A DNA stretch of 64,000 bases from Afipia sp. (GCA_017308595.1 JAFKER010000009.1:210381-274380), one strand, 5' to 3'; counted from the stretch's first letter, positions 26,637 through 37,502 are shown. A program made the numbers and translations. The notes: generated by a model from the letters alone, not told the origin.

Positions 26637-27469
26637 CCACGCGCATCGACACACGTTTTGCCGAACTGAAGAAGGAAGGCCGCGCGGCGTTCGTGACCTT
26701 CGTGATGTGCGGCGACCCGGACCTCGCCACCTCGCTTGAGATCATCAAGGCGCTGCCGAAAGCCGGTGCGGATGTCATCGAGCTTGGCATGCCGTTCACC
26801 GATCCGATGGCCGATGGTCCAGCGATTCAGGCCGCGGGCCTGCGCGCGCTGAAGGCGGGCACGACGCTGAAGAAGACCTTGCAGGTGGTACGCGATTTCC
26901 GCTTGGGCGATAACGTTACGCCCATCGTGCTGATGGGTTACTACAATCCGATCTACATCTACGGCGTCGACAAGTTTCTTGCCGATGCAAAATCAGCGGG
27001 CGTCGATGGCCTGATCATTGTCGATCTGCCGCCGGAAGAAGACACCGAGCTTTGCATCCCCGCGATGAAGGCGGGATTGAACTTCATTCGTCTTGCAACA
27101 CCGACGACGGACGACAAACGGCTGCCCGCCGTGCTCGCGAATACGTCGGGCTTTGTCTATTACGTTTCGATCACCGGCATCACCGGCTCGGCTGCGGCCG
27201 ATACCGCGCAAGTGTCGGATGCGGTGGCGCGGATCAAGCGTCATACCCAGTTGCCGGTATGCGTGGGTTTCGGCATCCGTACTCCGGACGCGGCACGCGG
27301 CATCGCGCAGGCTGCGAATGGTGCAGTGGTCGGCTCGGCACTGATCGATGCGTTGCGCGCGACGCTCGATTCGGAAGGCCGCGCCACGGCGAAAACGGTT
27401 CCAGCCGTTGCCGATCTTGCATCGGCACTGGCGCAGGGCGTTCGCGGCGCGAAACAAGCGGCGGAATAG
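26633..27469 (+). CDS. trpA: Tryptophan synthase alpha chain
   Basis: A 278-residue TIM-barrel subunit cleaving indole-3-glycerol phosphate. The catalytic pair is visible as Glu50 ([11 protein letters not shown]) and Asp61 ([10 protein letters not shown]), with [10 protein letters not shown] and [11 protein letters not shown] downstream. It starts with GTG at 26633, overlapping the trpB stop by four bases. It is followed after about 90 bases by accD. Confidence 0.97.
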   Translation: MTTRIDTRFAELKKEGRAAFVTFVMCGDPDLATSLEIIKALPKAGADVIELGMPFTDPMADGPAIQAAGLRALKAGTTLKKTLQVVRDFRLGDNVTPIVLMGYYNPIYIYGVDKFLADAKSAGVDGLIIVDLPPEEDTELCIPAMKAGLNFIRLATPTTDDKRLPAVLANTSGFVYYVSITGITGSAAADTAQVSDAVARIKRHTQLPVCVGFGIRTPDAARGIAQAANGAVVGSALIDALRATLDSEGRATAKTVPAVADLASALAQGVRGAKQAAE

Positions 27470-27559
27470 CGCTTCGTCAACAGGGATATTTGGGCGAAGC
27501 CGGGTTGCCCGGCTCCGTTCAGACGTCCATATATCCATTTCACCGAGGCGGAGCCCGTC

Positions 27560-28474
27560 ATGAACTGGTTGACCAACGTTGTCCGGCCGAAGATTCGCAG
27601 CATTCTCAAGCGCGAAACGCCGGAGAATCTCTGGATCAAGTGTCCGGATTCCGGGCAACTCGTGTTCTACAAGGATGTCGAGCAAAATCAGTTCGTCATT
27701 CCCGGTTCGAACTATCACATGCGCATGGGCGCGACCGCGCGGCTCAAGTCGATCTTCGACAACGAGACGTGGTACGACGTCGCGCTGCCCGAAGTGACGG
27801 CCGATCCGCTGAAATTCCGTGACGAGCGCAAGTATGTCGACCGCATCAAGGATGCGCGTGCCAAGACCGGCATGAACGATGCCGTGAAGGTCGGCTACGG
27901 CAAGCTCGAAGGCAATCCTGTCGTGGTCGCGGTGCAGGATTTCGATTTCATGGGCGGTTCGCTCGGCATGGCGGCGGGCGAAGCTGTCGTGACGGGACTT
28001 GAACTCGCGGTCGAGAAGAAATCACCTTTCATCATCTTTGCGGCGTCCGGCGGCGCGCGGATGCAGGAAGGCATTCTGTCGCTGATGCAGATGCCGCGCA
28101 CGACAGTGGCGATCCAGATGCTGCGCGAAGTGCAGCAGCCTTATATCGTCGTGCTGACCAATCCGACCACCGGCGGCGTGACGGCCTCCTATGCGATGCT
28201 GGGCGATGTGCAGATCGCCGAACCCGGCGCCCTGATCGGTTTTGCCGGCGCACGCGTGATCGAGCAGACCATCCGTGAAAAATTGCCGGAAGGTTTCCAG
28301 CGTGCCGAGTACTTGAAAGAACACGGCATGGTGGACATGGTCGTGCATCGCCATGATCTTCGTTCGACACTGGCGCGGCTGTGCCGGTTGCTGACCAAGG
28401 TGCCGGCTGCGGAGGGTTTTGAATCGCAGAGCGCGAACTTGCCTGTCGATCTGCCCGCTGCGTCGCCCGCGTGA
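27560..28474 (+). CDS. accD: Acetyl-CoA carboxylase carboxyltransferase subunit beta
   Basis: A 304-residue subunit that with AccA transfers CO2 from biotin to acetyl-CoA. The carboxyltransferase core has [49 protein letters not shown] and [14 protein letters not shown]. The N-terminal zinc-ribbon region is degenerate: [10 protein letters not shown] keeps one Cys, and the second CPxC pair is replaced by VIPGSNYH. That loss appears to be a Rhizobiales trait rather than damage. The last bases overlap the GTG start of folC. Confidence 0.96.
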   Translation: MNWLTNVVRPKIRSILKRETPENLWIKCPDSGQLVFYKDVEQNQFVIPGSNYHMRMGATARLKSIFDNETWYDVALPEVTADPLKFRDERKYVDRIKDARAKTGMNDAVKVGYGKLEGNPVVVAVQDFDFMGGSLGMAAGEAVVTGLELAVEKKSPFIIFAASGGARMQEGILSLMQMPRTTVAIQMLREVQQPYIVVLTNPTTGGVTASYAMLGDVQIAEPGALIGFAGARVIEQTIREKLPEGFQRAEYLKEHGMVDMVVHRHDLRSTLARLCRLLTKVPAAEGFESQSANLPVDLPAASPA

Positions 28475-29817
28475 CGTCTCCCGCGGCCAAAGAGCCGTCG
28501 CCGTCCTACGACGACATTCTGGCGCGTCTCGCATCGCTGCATCCCAAGCGGATCGACCTCACGCTCGACCGGATGTGGCGCATTCTTGAGCGCCTCGATC
28601 ATCCCGAGCGCCGCATTCCGCCGGTCATTCACGTCGCCGGAACCAACGGCAAGGGATCGACGGTCGCATTCCTGCGCGCCATTCTCGAAGCTGCGGGTCT
28701 TCGCGTTCACACCTATACGTCGCCGCATCTGGTGCGATTCAACGAGCGCTTCCGTCTCGGCAAGGTGGGCGGCGGCGTACTCGTGACTGACGCGCAGTTG
28801 CGCGATGCGCTCGACCATTGCGAGCGTGTCAACGCCGGTGAGCCGATCACGATTTTTGAAATCGAGACCGCTGCGGCGTTTCAATTGTTCGCGGAGAATC
28901 CGGCGGACATCGTGCTGCTGGAAGTCGGCCTCGGCGGGCGGCTGGATGCGACCAATGTGATCGAGACGCCGCTGGCGAGCGTGATCACATCCATTGGGAT
29001 GGATCACATCGAATTTCTCGGCGACACGCTGGCGAAGATCGCGACAGAAAAGGCGGGCATCATCAAGACGGGCATGCCCGTCATCTGCGCGGAGCAGCAG
29101 CCAGAGGCAGAAGCCGCCATCGAATACGCCGCAAAGCGCCTGCGCGCACCGCTGCACGCGGCGACACAGGATTGGCATGTCAATGTCGAGCGCGGGCGGC
29201 TGGTCTATTCGGACGAGCGCGGCCTGCTCGATCTGTCCGCGCCGCGTCTGTTCGGGCGGCACCAGTTCGACAATGCCGGTCTCGCCATTGCAACGCTGCG
29301 AGCGATCGAATCGTTGAAACTCGAACCATCTGCATTCGAAAACGGCATCGCTCGCGCCGAGTGGCCCGCGCGGATGCAACGCCTCACGTCGGGCGCGCTG
29401 GTGGCTTCAGCGCCGCGCGATGCCGAGATCTGGCTCGATGGCGGGCACAACCCCGACGGCGGCCGTGTCGTTGCCGCTGCGCTTGGCGATCTGGAAGAGC
29501 GGGTGTCGCGTCCGCTGGTGGTGATCGCAGGCATGATGGGCAACAAGGACGTGGCGGGCTTTCTCGCCAACTTCGCCGGGCTGACCCGCCATATCATCGC
29601 GGTGAAAATTCCCGATCAGGACAACGCGATGGAGCCGAACGTGCTGGCGGATGCTGCTCGTCAACTCGGCATGCGGGTCGAGATCGCGGCGAGTGTCGAT
29701 GCGGCGCTCAAGGCTGTGGCGAAACTCGCCTACGAAGTGCCGCCGCGCATTCTCATCACCGGCTCGTTGTATCTGGCCGGACATGTCCTTGCGGAGAACG
29801 GCACGCCGCCGCGATAA
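28471..29817 (+). CDS. folC: Bifunctional dihydrofolate/folylpolyglutamate synthase
   Basis: A 448-residue Mur-ligase-fold enzyme that makes dihydrofolate and adds glutamates. It has the P loop [45 protein letters not shown] and the C-domain [11 protein letters not shown]. The GTG start at 28471 overlaps the accD stop by four bases (GTGA), so translation is coupled. Residue length is normal. Confidence 0.96.
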   Translation: MTSPAAKEPSPSYDDILARLASLHPKRIDLTLDRMWRILERLDHPERRIPPVIHVAGTNGKGSTVAFLRAILEAAGLRVHTYTSPHLVRFNERFRLGKVGGGVLVTDAQLRDALDHCERVNAGEPITIFEIETAAAFQLFAENPADIVLLEVGLGGRLDATNVIETPLASVITSIGMDHIEFLGDTLAKIATEKAGIIKTGMPVICAEQQPEAEAAIEYAAKRLRAPLHAATQDWHVNVERGRLVYSDERGLLDLSAPRLFGRHQFDNAGLAIATLRAIESLKLEPSAFENGIARAEWPARMQRLTSGALVASAPRDAEIWLDGGHNPDGGRVVAAALGDLEERVSRPLVVIAGMMGNKDVAGFLANFAGLTRHIIAVKIPDQDNAMEPNVLADAARQLGMRVEIAASVDAALKAVAKLAYEVPPRILITGSLYLAGHVLAENGTPPR

Positions 29818-29831
29818 CCGGAACGGTCAGA

Positions 29832-30182
29832 ATGCGCCTTGCAGCCATCGCGGATATCGAACGGGCTGCCGTCGGCATTCCGCAGTCGCTGATCCTTTGC
29901 TGGCATACGCATATTGCGCGGGCGGTGCGGCTTGGCGACGGAGGCATGATCGTCAATCCCGGCAGCGTCGAATCGCCAGGCTATCGCGACATTGTGCCGT
30001 TTCGTCATGTGATGGAAGCGGGCACACCTGATGCGCGCTATGCCATTGTCGAACTGCGGCAGGAGCAATGGCATGTGACCTTCCGCCATGTACGTTATGA
30101 TCATAACGCAATGACAGCATTGGCGAGGAAGAACGGTCATCCCGATCTGGCGAATGCACTTGCAACCGGATGGATCAGATAG
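29832..30182 (+). pseudogene. Internally deleted metallophosphoesterase remnant
   Basis: An intact 116-codon frame. The first nine residues MRLAAIADI look like the start of a calcineurin-like phosphoesterase, which should continue HGN; instead the frame jumps to ERAAVGIPQSLILCWHTHIARAVRL and then a full normal C terminus (NPGSVESPGYRD, AGTPDARYAIVE, TFRHVRYD, NALATGWIR). The D-x-H, G-D and G-N-H-E metal motifs, about 100-130 residues, are missing, and the GHTH motif is WHTH. A catalytically dead in-frame deletion is the simplest reading. It starts 14 bases after folC. Confidence 0.75.
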
Positions 30183-30197
30183 CTGCCGCGCATAAAA

Positions 30198-30223
30198 AAA
30201 CGGCCCACTGACGCGGGCCGTTT
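30198..30223. terminator. Bidirectional intrinsic terminator
   Basis: Stem AAACGGCCC / GGGCCGTTT with an 8-base loop, preceded by seven A residues and followed by TTTGTT. It separates the trpF-to-phosphoesterase run (plus) from trxA (minus) and has a U tract on both strands. Confidence 0.85.
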
Positions 30224-30245
30224 GTTAAAACTCAAAAGAAAACGA

Positions 30246-30566
30246 TCAGACTGCTGCAGTGATCCACTGCTGCAGCTTTGCCTTCGGCGCGGCGCCGACC
30301 TGACGGGAGGCCATTTCGCCACCCTTGAAGATCATCAGGGTCGGGATCGACATCACGCCGTACTTCGATGCGGTTTTCGGGCTTTCGTCGACATTGAGCT
30401 TCACGATCTTGACCTTGTCGCCCATGGCGCCGGCGATCTCATCAAGGGCGGGTGCGATCATGCGGCATGGGCCGCACCATTCCGCCCAGAAATCGACCAC
30501 GACCGGGCCGGTTGCGTTCAGAACTTCCTTGTCGAAATCGGCGTCAGAAACCTTACCCACACTCAT
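30246..30566 (-). CDS. trxA: Thioredoxin
   Basis: A 106-residue thioredoxin with the redox site WCGPC (Cys31, Cys34), the preceding VVVDFWAE strand, [23 protein letters not shown] with the cis-proline, and a final amphipathic helix. It is the last gene of the long minus-strand series, 200 bases downstream of addA, an order (addB-addA-trxA) common in alphaproteobacteria. Confidence 0.97.
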   Translation of the reverse strand: MSVGKVSDADFDKEVLNATGPVVVDFWAEWCGPCRMIAPALDEIAGAMGDKVKIVKLNVDESPKTASKYGVMSIPTLMIFKGGEMASRQVGAAPKAKLQQWITAAV

Positions 30567-30772
30567 GTTGATTTGCCTCGTTGGATGAAAGGCGCGGGCT
30601 TTCTGAGAGAATCGCGCCCCGGAAATATGCAGAGAACCTATGAATGCGCCCCCCTGCGGTCAAGGCTGGTCACCGGGACGTGTTTCCGGTCGGGGAAAAC
30701 CACGTTCTTTAAAACATCCATTCTTTCAACGGGTTGTAGTCGATCGTTGTGCAGGTCGCGCGATGGCGAATG

Positions 30773-33700
30773 TCATGCGAGCGCTGATTTCAGCTCTGCG
30801 TCCAGCGCGGAGGCTGGAATTTCCATCAACGCTGCGGTTTCTGTCCACAACAGCGCACAGCGCACGGCGCGACTTGGATAAAGCCGCTGCAGCACATCGC
30901 GATATAGCGCGAGTTGGCGCACATAGGCCTGCGGGGCATCGACCGCTGCGGCCGGCGGCGCGTGATTGGTCTTGTAGTCGACGATCAGCACCTCATCCGG
31001 CGTTACCACCAGCCGGTCGATCTGGCCCGACACGAGTGCAGGTTGGCGGCTTTGCCGCATCACGCGTCCTGCGATCGAAACTTCAGCCCGGCTGCCTTGA
31101 GCGAACAGAGGCGCAAAAGCAGGAGTCGAGATCAGCGCGATCACTTGCTTTGCCAGCGCCGCGCATTCGTCCTCGGAGAACAGCGGTTGCGCATTGCGCC
31201 GCAGGAAGTCTCGTGCGGCAATCTCACGCCTTTCATCTGCAATGTCAGGAAGTGATTGCAACAGCCGATGAATCAGCGTTCCGCGCTTTCGGGCGCGCTC
31301 GCGCGCTGTGCGGGCCTCGTCGGTGACGGCAGCGGAATCTTCGGAGCTGTTTTGCGGGGAGTCCGATGGCCGCAGCAGAACGTCCGCGGGGTCCTCCTTC
31401 GGCGCCGATGTCTTGAGCCAGTTCGGCAAATCCGTTGCGGCGTCCGCATGTTTTTCGGCAAAAGCAGGTGCCGGCGGTTCGACATCGCCGCTGCGAGAAA
31501 AGCGTCTGACCGGACCGTGGGGTGTTTCGATCATGTCGCTTTGAAGCCCTGATGCGTCGAGCCCCTTCTCGATCAGGGTGTACCAGGAGAGCGCCGAGCT
31601 TGCCTTGCGGGGCTGAACGCCGCCGACAATGAGCCGATCCGCCGCGCGGGTCATCGCCACGTAGAGCAGCCGGCGATATTCATCCTCGGTGTCTTCCTTC
31701 ATCGTGTTGCGAGCTGTCGCGACAGGCGCGAGGTCATCATCCTTTTTGCCCGCCCACAAGACGATGCCCGGCGCGCCCGGCGCAGCATTGCCGTGCGGGG
31801 GCATGCGGATCAGGTTGACGCGGTGCGAGTCCACCGGTGAGGTCGTGGTGTCGATGAGAAAGACCACCGACGCCTCGAGTCCCTTGGCGCCATGCACGGT
31901 CATGACGCGCACTTCGTCGCGCGCGATTTCCATGTCGCGCTTCACTTCAGTGTCGGCTGCGCGCAGCCACGCCATGAAGCCTTGCAATGACGCAGGCGCC
32001 TTCTGTTCGTAACTCAATGCAAGTTCGAGAAACTCGTCGATGGCGTCATTGGCCTCAAGACCAAGCCGCGCAAGAATGCGCGCTCGCCCGCCATCGCCGC
32101 CGAGCAACCAGGCAAAGAATGAAAACGGCGTTTCCCGCGCAAATCGCCGCTCGTACCGCTCCAGTTGGTCGAGCGCTGCGGCGAGCTTGCCATTTCCTTG
32201 CGCGTGTTCGGCCAGCGCGCTGCGCAACGTACCTGTGCGCGCGGGTGCGAGAATCAAAAGGTCATCGTCGTCGAGGTCGAACAGGGGGCTTTTCAGGGCG
32301 ACCGCGAGTGCAAGATCATCGCGCGGCAGCAGCAGCGCATCGGCAAGGTTCATCAGATCGATCACCGCGATGTGCTCGGTGAGCTTCAGCCGATCCGCGC
32401 CCGCAACGGGAACGCCGGCATGTTTCAGGGCCTGAATAATGGCATCGAACGCCTTGCCGCGCCGCCGGACCAGAATGAGAACATCGCCAAAGCTGATCGG
32501 TCTTCGGTTGCCGGCGGATCCGGTCATCGTCCGTGCCGCGATCAGCGCGGTAATCTCGCTGCAGACGCGTTGCGACAGACGTACTTCGGGATCGGTCTCG
32601 GATACGGCATCGAGCGCCGCGGTCCAGCCCTTGCCGGTCTGCCGTTCGTTGGGTTTTTCAAGTTCCCAGAGGTCAACCAGCGCAGGTGCGGCGTCTCCGA
32701 GCGCGTCATGAACGGGATAACCGTTCGAAATCGCGTGGATGCTTTTGAAGATCGAGGCCTCGCGGAATACATGATCCACGGACTGAAGAATGGCCCAGCC
32801 AGACCGGAACGAGTGCTTGAACTCGACTGACTCGAACCTGAGCCGTGCATCCTCGAAGCGCGCCTTGATGTCACGGCGGCGGCTGTCGAATTCGCGCGGA
32901 GCCGCGCCCTGGAATGAAAAGATGGACTGCTTTTCGTCGCCCACGGCGAAGATCGTGCGTTTGAGGCCGTCGCGTGCGCCCGCACCGGAGGTGAATTCGG
33001 AAGTCAGACGGTCGATGATGTCCCATTGGTGAGGGCTGGTGTCCTGCGCCTCGTCGATCAGGACATGATCGATGCCGCGATCAAGCTTGAAATGCACCCA
33101 TCCTGGCGAAACATTCGTCAGCATGTCATGGGTCTTGTCGATCAGGTCATCGTAATCGAGCAGGCCGCGTTCCAGTTTTTCGCGCCGGTAATGCGCCGCG
33201 ACCGCGTTCGCAATGACCAACAGGGCATGCGTGCGATCGCGCTGGACGATGGCGCGGCGCTTCGTCAAAAGCACAGCAACGCGATCTTTCTCCCGTTCAA
33301 GGATCTGAACGAGGCCGGGGTGAGCATCGCGAATGGCTTTGGTGGTCAGCGACTTTCGCGGGGTGAACTTATCGGTCAGGAAAACAGAAAGATATTTATT
33401 GACCTGCTCGGTTCCGGTAAGCGCCATTGCGTCGCGCAGCCGGTTGGCGTGTTCGGCGTCAGTCTTGCTTCCCGTTAAGAGGGTCGCAGCAACCGACAGC
33501 CACTCACTGCGCGGCAGATTCGGGCCGTCGATCACTTCGCGCTCAACGTCCTCAATGCGGTCGCTGATGCCGATGCCAAGTGTCGCGGCCACTTGTACGA
33601 TCGCGGCGTCAACAGTGCCCGCACGGTCAGACCATTTGATGAAATGATCCCGGCTCAGACACGCCTCGCGCACGACGTCCTTGAAGGTGGCATCGGCTGC

Positions 33701-34270
33701 GTTCGCCATGGCGATATCGAGCGCTTGCCCGGCCGGACTCGCGGGATTTGCTGAAGCCTCCAACAGGACGGCCAGGTTGGCCCGCTCCATCATGTCATTC
33801 TGGTCGCGGTCATCCAGCACCGAGAAATGTGCCGGGACATTGGCCTCGAACGGGAATTGTTGCAGCAGCCGGGTGCAGAGTGCGTGAATGGTCTGCACCT
33901 TCAAGCCACCCGGCGTCTCCAGTGCGCTGGCGAACAGTTTGCGCGCGCGCATTCGCGTCGCGGCATTCGGCGCTGGCGCGCCGATGCTGCGGATTGCGGC
34001 ATCGAGTTCGTCATCGGGTATCCGCACCCAGCGGCCGAGCGTGGCGAAAACACGCTGCGACATGTTCGCGGCGGCAGCCTTGGTGAAGGTGATGCAGAGA
34101 ATTTTCTCGGGCGGCACGCCGCTCAGCAGCAGCCGGATCACGCGGCTGACCAGCACATGGGTTTTGCCCGAACCGGCATTGGCCGCGACAAAGGCGGATA
34201 CATCGGGGTCCGAGGCGCGAGTCTGCAGCGCGGTGACGGTGTCCGGAATGTTCTGGCGCGGCGTGCTCAT
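30773..34270 (-). CDS. addA: Double-strand break repair helicase-nuclease AddA
   Basis: A 1165-residue UvrD-type helicase with a C-terminal nuclease, partner of AddB in processing double-strand breaks for RecA. The helicase Walker A is AANAGSGKTHVL near the N terminus, with ILCITFTKAAAANM, HVLIDEAQDTSPHQWDI (DEAQD box), VGDEKQSIFSFQGA and VMTVHGAKGLEA. The nuclease site is VLIVDYKTNHAPP near the C terminus. The ATG at 34270 overlaps the addB stop by four bases; the frame continuing upstream to 34351 would lie inside addB. Confidence 0.96.
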   Translation of the reverse strand: MSTPRQNIPDTVTALQTRASDPDVSAFVAANAGSGKTHVLVSRVIRLLLSGVPPEKILCITFTKAAAANMSQRVFATLGRWVRIPDDELDAAIRSIGAPAPNAATRMRARKLFASALETPGGLKVQTIHALCTRLLQQFPFEANVPAHFSVLDDRDQNDMMERANLAVLLEASANPASPAGQALDIAMANAADATFKDVVREACLSRDHFIKWSDRAGTVDAAIVQVAATLGIGISDRIEDVEREVIDGPNLPRSEWLSVAATLLTGSKTDAEHANRLRDAMALTGTEQVNKYLSVFLTDKFTPRKSLTTKAIRDAHPGLVQILEREKDRVAVLLTKRRAIVQRDRTHALLVIANAVAAHYRREKLERGLLDYDDLIDKTHDMLTNVSPGWVHFKLDRGIDHVLIDEAQDTSPHQWDIIDRLTSEFTSGAGARDGLKRTIFAVGDEKQSIFSFQGAAPREFDSRRRDIKARFEDARLRFESVEFKHSFRSGWAILQSVDHVFREASIFKSIHAISNGYPVHDALGDAAPALVDLWELEKPNERQTGKGWTAALDAVSETDPEVRLSQRVCSEITALIAARTMTGSAGNRRPISFGDVLILVRRRGKAFDAIIQALKHAGVPVAGADRLKLTEHIAVIDLMNLADALLLPRDDLALAVALKSPLFDLDDDDLLILAPARTGTLRSALAEHAQGNGKLAAALDQLERYERRFARETPFSFFAWLLGGDGGRARILARLGLEANDAIDEFLELALSYEQKAPASLQGFMAWLRAADTEVKRDMEIARDEVRVMTVHGAKGLEASVVFLIDTTTSPVDSHRVNLIRMPPHGNAAPGAPGIVLWAGKKDDDLAPVATARNTMKEDTEDEYRRLLYVAMTRAADRLIVGGVQPRKASSALSWYTLIEKGLDASGLQSDMIETPHGPVRRFSRSGDVEPPAPAFAEKHADAATDLPNWLKTSAPKEDPADVLLRPSDSPQNSSEDSAAVTDEARTARERARKRGTLIHRLLQSLPDIADERREIAARDFLRRNAQPLFSEDECAALAKQVIALISTPAFAPLFAQGSRAEVSIAGRVMRQSRQPALVSGQIDRLVVTPDEVLIVDYKTNHAPPAAAVDAPQAYVRQLALYRDVLQRLYPSRAVRCALLWTETAALMEIPASALDAELKSALA

Positions 34271-37200
34271 TCGTCGCCTCCGCTTGTTCCTGAGGCGGAC
34301 CATTCCTTGATCCGCGCGAGATCGTCGTAGGTGCCGTAACGATTGGACCACATGGTCAACACGACCGAGCTGTAAGGCTCGCTCTTATTCCTGTAACGCC
34401 GCACAAGAGCGGTCAGTTCACGCAGCGCGTCGTCCGCGGCATCGTCCGGGAGTTGATCAGGATCGCTGCGATTGGCTTTCAGTTCCAGCACGCGTTCGTC
34501 CCCGGCGGGATTGTTGCCGCTGAGTTTGACATAGACCAGCTGGCTCACCGATCCCCCGGCGGGAATATCGCGAAAGCCGCCACTACGCAGGATCGCCGCT
34601 TCCAGTGTAAGTTGAGGCGACAGGCCGAGATAAACCTGCTTGCCGCTCGGCGGATTGCCGGTCTTGTAATCGAGCAGGGCGAATGTCTCGTTGCCGAGAT
34701 GTTCGATACGATCGGCGCGCGCCGAGAGGGTGAAGACGTGGCCATCCTCCACGGGAATCGTGATCCTGCCGCTGGTTTCGGCGTCGACACGGCTCACTGC
34801 ATGCCGCCGTTCGTGTTCCCATCCCGCAAACCAGTTGGCGATGCGCAGAAATCGCGGCCACCAGAGTGCGCGTGCTTCAGGGCGATCCATCAGCGGCGCG
34901 AAATGCGTGCTCCCAATTTCGCGCAGCGCACCAGCCACATCGTCCGGCAATTCGGTTGCGAACCGCGCGGTGAATTCTCCCAGCGCCTCATGGATGGCCG
35001 ATCCGCGATCCGCCGCCGTCAGCGGCATGTCCACCGGATCGAGCGGAGCCAGCTTCAGAATCCGCTTCGCATAGATGGTGTAGGGATCGCGGAGCCAGTG
35101 CTCGATTTCAGTGACAGACATGCTCAGAGGACGAAGTTCGACGTCCGGCTTCGGCTCGGGACGCTCCACTGGAACAACGCGGTGGGGCCGGTCGAGTTCG
35201 TTGGCGTAGCGAACGTAAATATCGCCTCTCTCCTTGATACGCGACCAGAGGTCTTTTCCCGCGACTGCTTCAATGCGGTGCAGGAAGCGCGATGCGACGG
35301 CGGGGGCACCGCCGACTTTGGCGGCACGCGTAAGGATCACTTCTTTCGTGCCGAGCAATTGCACGAAGTCGTGCGCGGACAGGCCGATTCGCCTTTCGGG
35401 GAGGTCAAGGCCGAGTTGATGCCGCATCGGACGGCTGAGCCAGGGATCGACGCGCGGTGCGGGCGGCCAGACACCTTCGACAAGTCCGCCCAGGATCACG
35501 CGGTCGCAATCCGTCAAGCGGGCTTCGAGTGGACCATAGATGCGAAGCGACGCCGTCGATTGCGGACGGCGCACGATACGGTCGCCGAAGGTTGTCTCGA
35601 AGACGTCTGGATAATCGCCAAGCGTGAGGTTCAGGCCGCTTGCCGCCGGTTTGCTATCCTCCGGTGACGGATCGACGGTCTGAAACAGATCGTCGAAGGC
35701 TTTCGACAACGCGCCGCCATCGGCATCTTCGAAGGCAAGATACACGCCTTTGTCGTCAGTCGTCAGAGTTTTGAGCATGTCGTAATGACGTGCGGCAAAC
35801 TCCATCAGGTCATGTGGCTTGCCCCGCCGCAGATCCTCCAGCGGCTTGAGGGCCGCGGTCAGGTTGGCGATGAGCGCCTGCACGTCATCGAGATCTGCGT
35901 CCTCCAGTTGCGCGCGCGGCTCAGAATGATGAATCGCGGAAGGCTCCTTGCGCCGGAGCCTACCGAGTTCGTCTCGGAAGCGCGCGAAGTCCTGCGCCAG
36001 ACCTGTGCTTCCCGCCGCAGGCCGCGGGCCGCGCATCACGGCCAGTTCGAGATCGCCAACGGTTTTTGCGAGTGCACCTTGCGCCTGGCCAAGCCGCAAT
36101 AGCGGATGTTTCAGCAGCGCCAGCAGTGCGGGCGGCGCCAGTTCGTCTGCGACGGTTTGTGCGGCAAGCCGCGCGAAAATGCCAGCCGGCGTATCCATCA
36201 GGGAATCGCCACCAGAATCGTCGAAGGCGAGATCCCATCGGCCAAGCGACGCCATGACACGACGCGCCAGTGCACGATCCGGCGTCACAAGCGCCGCAGT
36301 CCGGTTGAGTTCGCGCGCCTCGCGCATCGCAACGGCAATGGCGAGGGCTTCCATTTCCGGATTGACGGCTTCAACCAAAGTGAGATTATCCGTCGCGGAT
36401 GCAATACGTTGAGCGACGGTCTTATCGGCCAGTTGCGTATGCCACTTCTCGCTCGATGTCGCGGGCCGCATCGCCTCGGACATCAGGACCTCGCGGCCAT
36501 GCGGTGCGGGCGCAGCGAGCGGCTCGACGTCTTTGCGCTTGATGCCGAACTGTGTGAGCAGCCCATGAAGCGCGAATTGCGGATGGCTCCATGCGGCGGG
36601 TGTTGCAGCGAGATCTCCGGCGGCAATCGCGCCGCCGATGGAGTTCCACGCTCCGTCATCGAGATTGGTGTCGAGGCCCGGCAATACGACGGCGCCCTGC
36701 GGAAGCTGCGCAATCGCATGGAGGAATTTCGCGGTGGCGGGCATCGAGCCGGTCGAGCCCGCTGCAATTACGGGACCTTTCTGACGGGCCTTCAGACGGC
36801 TCGCTTCCATCGCAATGAGCAGGTCACGCCGGGCGGCCGGCTCCATGCGATCGATCTGTACCAGATGGGCAGGCCAGTTCTCCTTGGCGATCTTCAGGAA
36901 GGCGAGCGTATGCTGCCAGTAGATATCGAGGTCGTCCGGCACGATGCCATCAAGCGCGTCCCAGCCCACACCGCGCGTGACCATGTCGTCCATCAATCGC
37001 GCAAGATCCCCCGCCAGCGCCAGTGTTGATGCGGGGCTGCCGACCACGAGAGACGCCGGTTGCCGCTTGGCCCAGGCGGCGACAAGCTGTGCCAGCGTCA
37101 GCCGCCGTGCGAGGTCCTCCAGCTTCGGAGGGAGCAGGGAGGCTTCGGGGCCTCCGAGTTGTCCGTCATCGGAAAATTCCAGTTCGTCTTCGTCGACGCT

Positions 37201-37428
37201 GCCGAGTGCGACGATGCGCGGGAGCATCACGGCATCGCTTTGCAAGACGTCGAGAAACACCTCACGCGCCATGCGGCCAGCACGGCGCGTGGGCAAATAA
37301 AGCGTGGCGTCGGCCAGCCGCTCGGGATGCGCACGCGCGTCAAATCCCGCGACCAGCCTGCCATCGACAAGCGCCGAGATCACCGTATGAAGAAACGGCG
37401 CAGAAGGTGGGACGTTGAAAACGCGCAT
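34267..37428 (-). CDS. addB: Double-strand break repair protein AddB
   Basis: A 1053-residue partner of AddA. The N terminus MRVFNVPPSAPFLHTVISAL occupies the place of a helicase P loop but lacks GxGKT, as in the alphaproteobacterial AddB subfamily. The C-terminal RecB-like nuclease has ALLDYKTGNPPSGKQVYLGLSPQLTLEA, and YAKRILKLAPLDPVDMPLTAADRGSAIHEAL is typical. I see none of the cysteine clusters of the Bacillus AddB iron-sulfur site around the nuclease. Coupled to addA by overlap and preceded by murU at 75 bases. Confidence 0.94.
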   Translation of the reverse strand: MRVFNVPPSAPFLHTVISALVDGRLVAGFDARAHPERLADATLYLPTRRAGRMAREVFLDVLQSDAVMLPRIVALGSVDEDELEFSDDGQLGGPEASLLPPKLEDLARRLTLAQLVAAWAKRQPASLVVGSPASTLALAGDLARLMDDMVTRGVGWDALDGIVPDDLDIYWQHTLAFLKIAKENWPAHLVQIDRMEPAARRDLLIAMEASRLKARQKGPVIAAGSTGSMPATAKFLHAIAQLPQGAVVLPGLDTNLDDGAWNSIGGAIAAGDLAATPAAWSHPQFALHGLLTQFGIKRKDVEPLAAPAPHGREVLMSEAMRPATSSEKWHTQLADKTVAQRIASATDNLTLVEAVNPEMEALAIAVAMREARELNRTAALVTPDRALARRVMASLGRWDLAFDDSGGDSLMDTPAGIFARLAAQTVADELAPPALLALLKHPLLRLGQAQGALAKTVGDLELAVMRGPRPAAGSTGLAQDFARFRDELGRLRRKEPSAIHHSEPRAQLEDADLDDVQALIANLTAALKPLEDLRRGKPHDLMEFAARHYDMLKTLTTDDKGVYLAFEDADGGALSKAFDDLFQTVDPSPEDSKPAASGLNLTLGDYPDVFETTFGDRIVRRPQSTASLRIYGPLEARLTDCDRVILGGLVEGVWPPAPRVDPWLSRPMRHQLGLDLPERRIGLSAHDFVQLLGTKEVILTRAAKVGGAPAVASRFLHRIEAVAGKDLWSRIKERGDIYVRYANELDRPHRVVPVERPEPKPDVELRPLSMSVTEIEHWLRDPYTIYAKRILKLAPLDPVDMPLTAADRGSAIHEALGEFTARFATELPDDVAGALREIGSTHFAPLMDRPEARALWWPRFLRIANWFAGWEHERRHAVSRVDAETSGRITIPVEDGHVFTLSARADRIEHLGNETFALLDYKTGNPPSGKQVYLGLSPQLTLEAAILRSGGFRDIPAGGSVSQLVYVKLSGNNPAGDERVLELKANRSDPDQLPDDAADDALRELTALVRRYRNKSEPYSSVVLTMWSNRYGTYDDLARIKEWSASGTSGGDE

Positions 37429-37502
37429 GAAAAATCCGATTCGGGATCGGCATCATGGCATGTGGGATCAGGCGAGGGGAGTCTGGCGGGTGGAAGGTGT
37501 TT

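Noticed and set aside
29172-30182. A 336-codon open frame overlapping folC
   Set aside because: The first 220 codons lie out of frame inside folC; only the part from the ATG at 29832 has homology character and it is listed as the phosphoesterase remnant.
34267-37428. AddB as a broken helicase because the P loop is missing
   Set aside because: The alphaproteobacterial AddB subfamily generally lacks GxGKT at this position; the frame is full length and coupled to addA.
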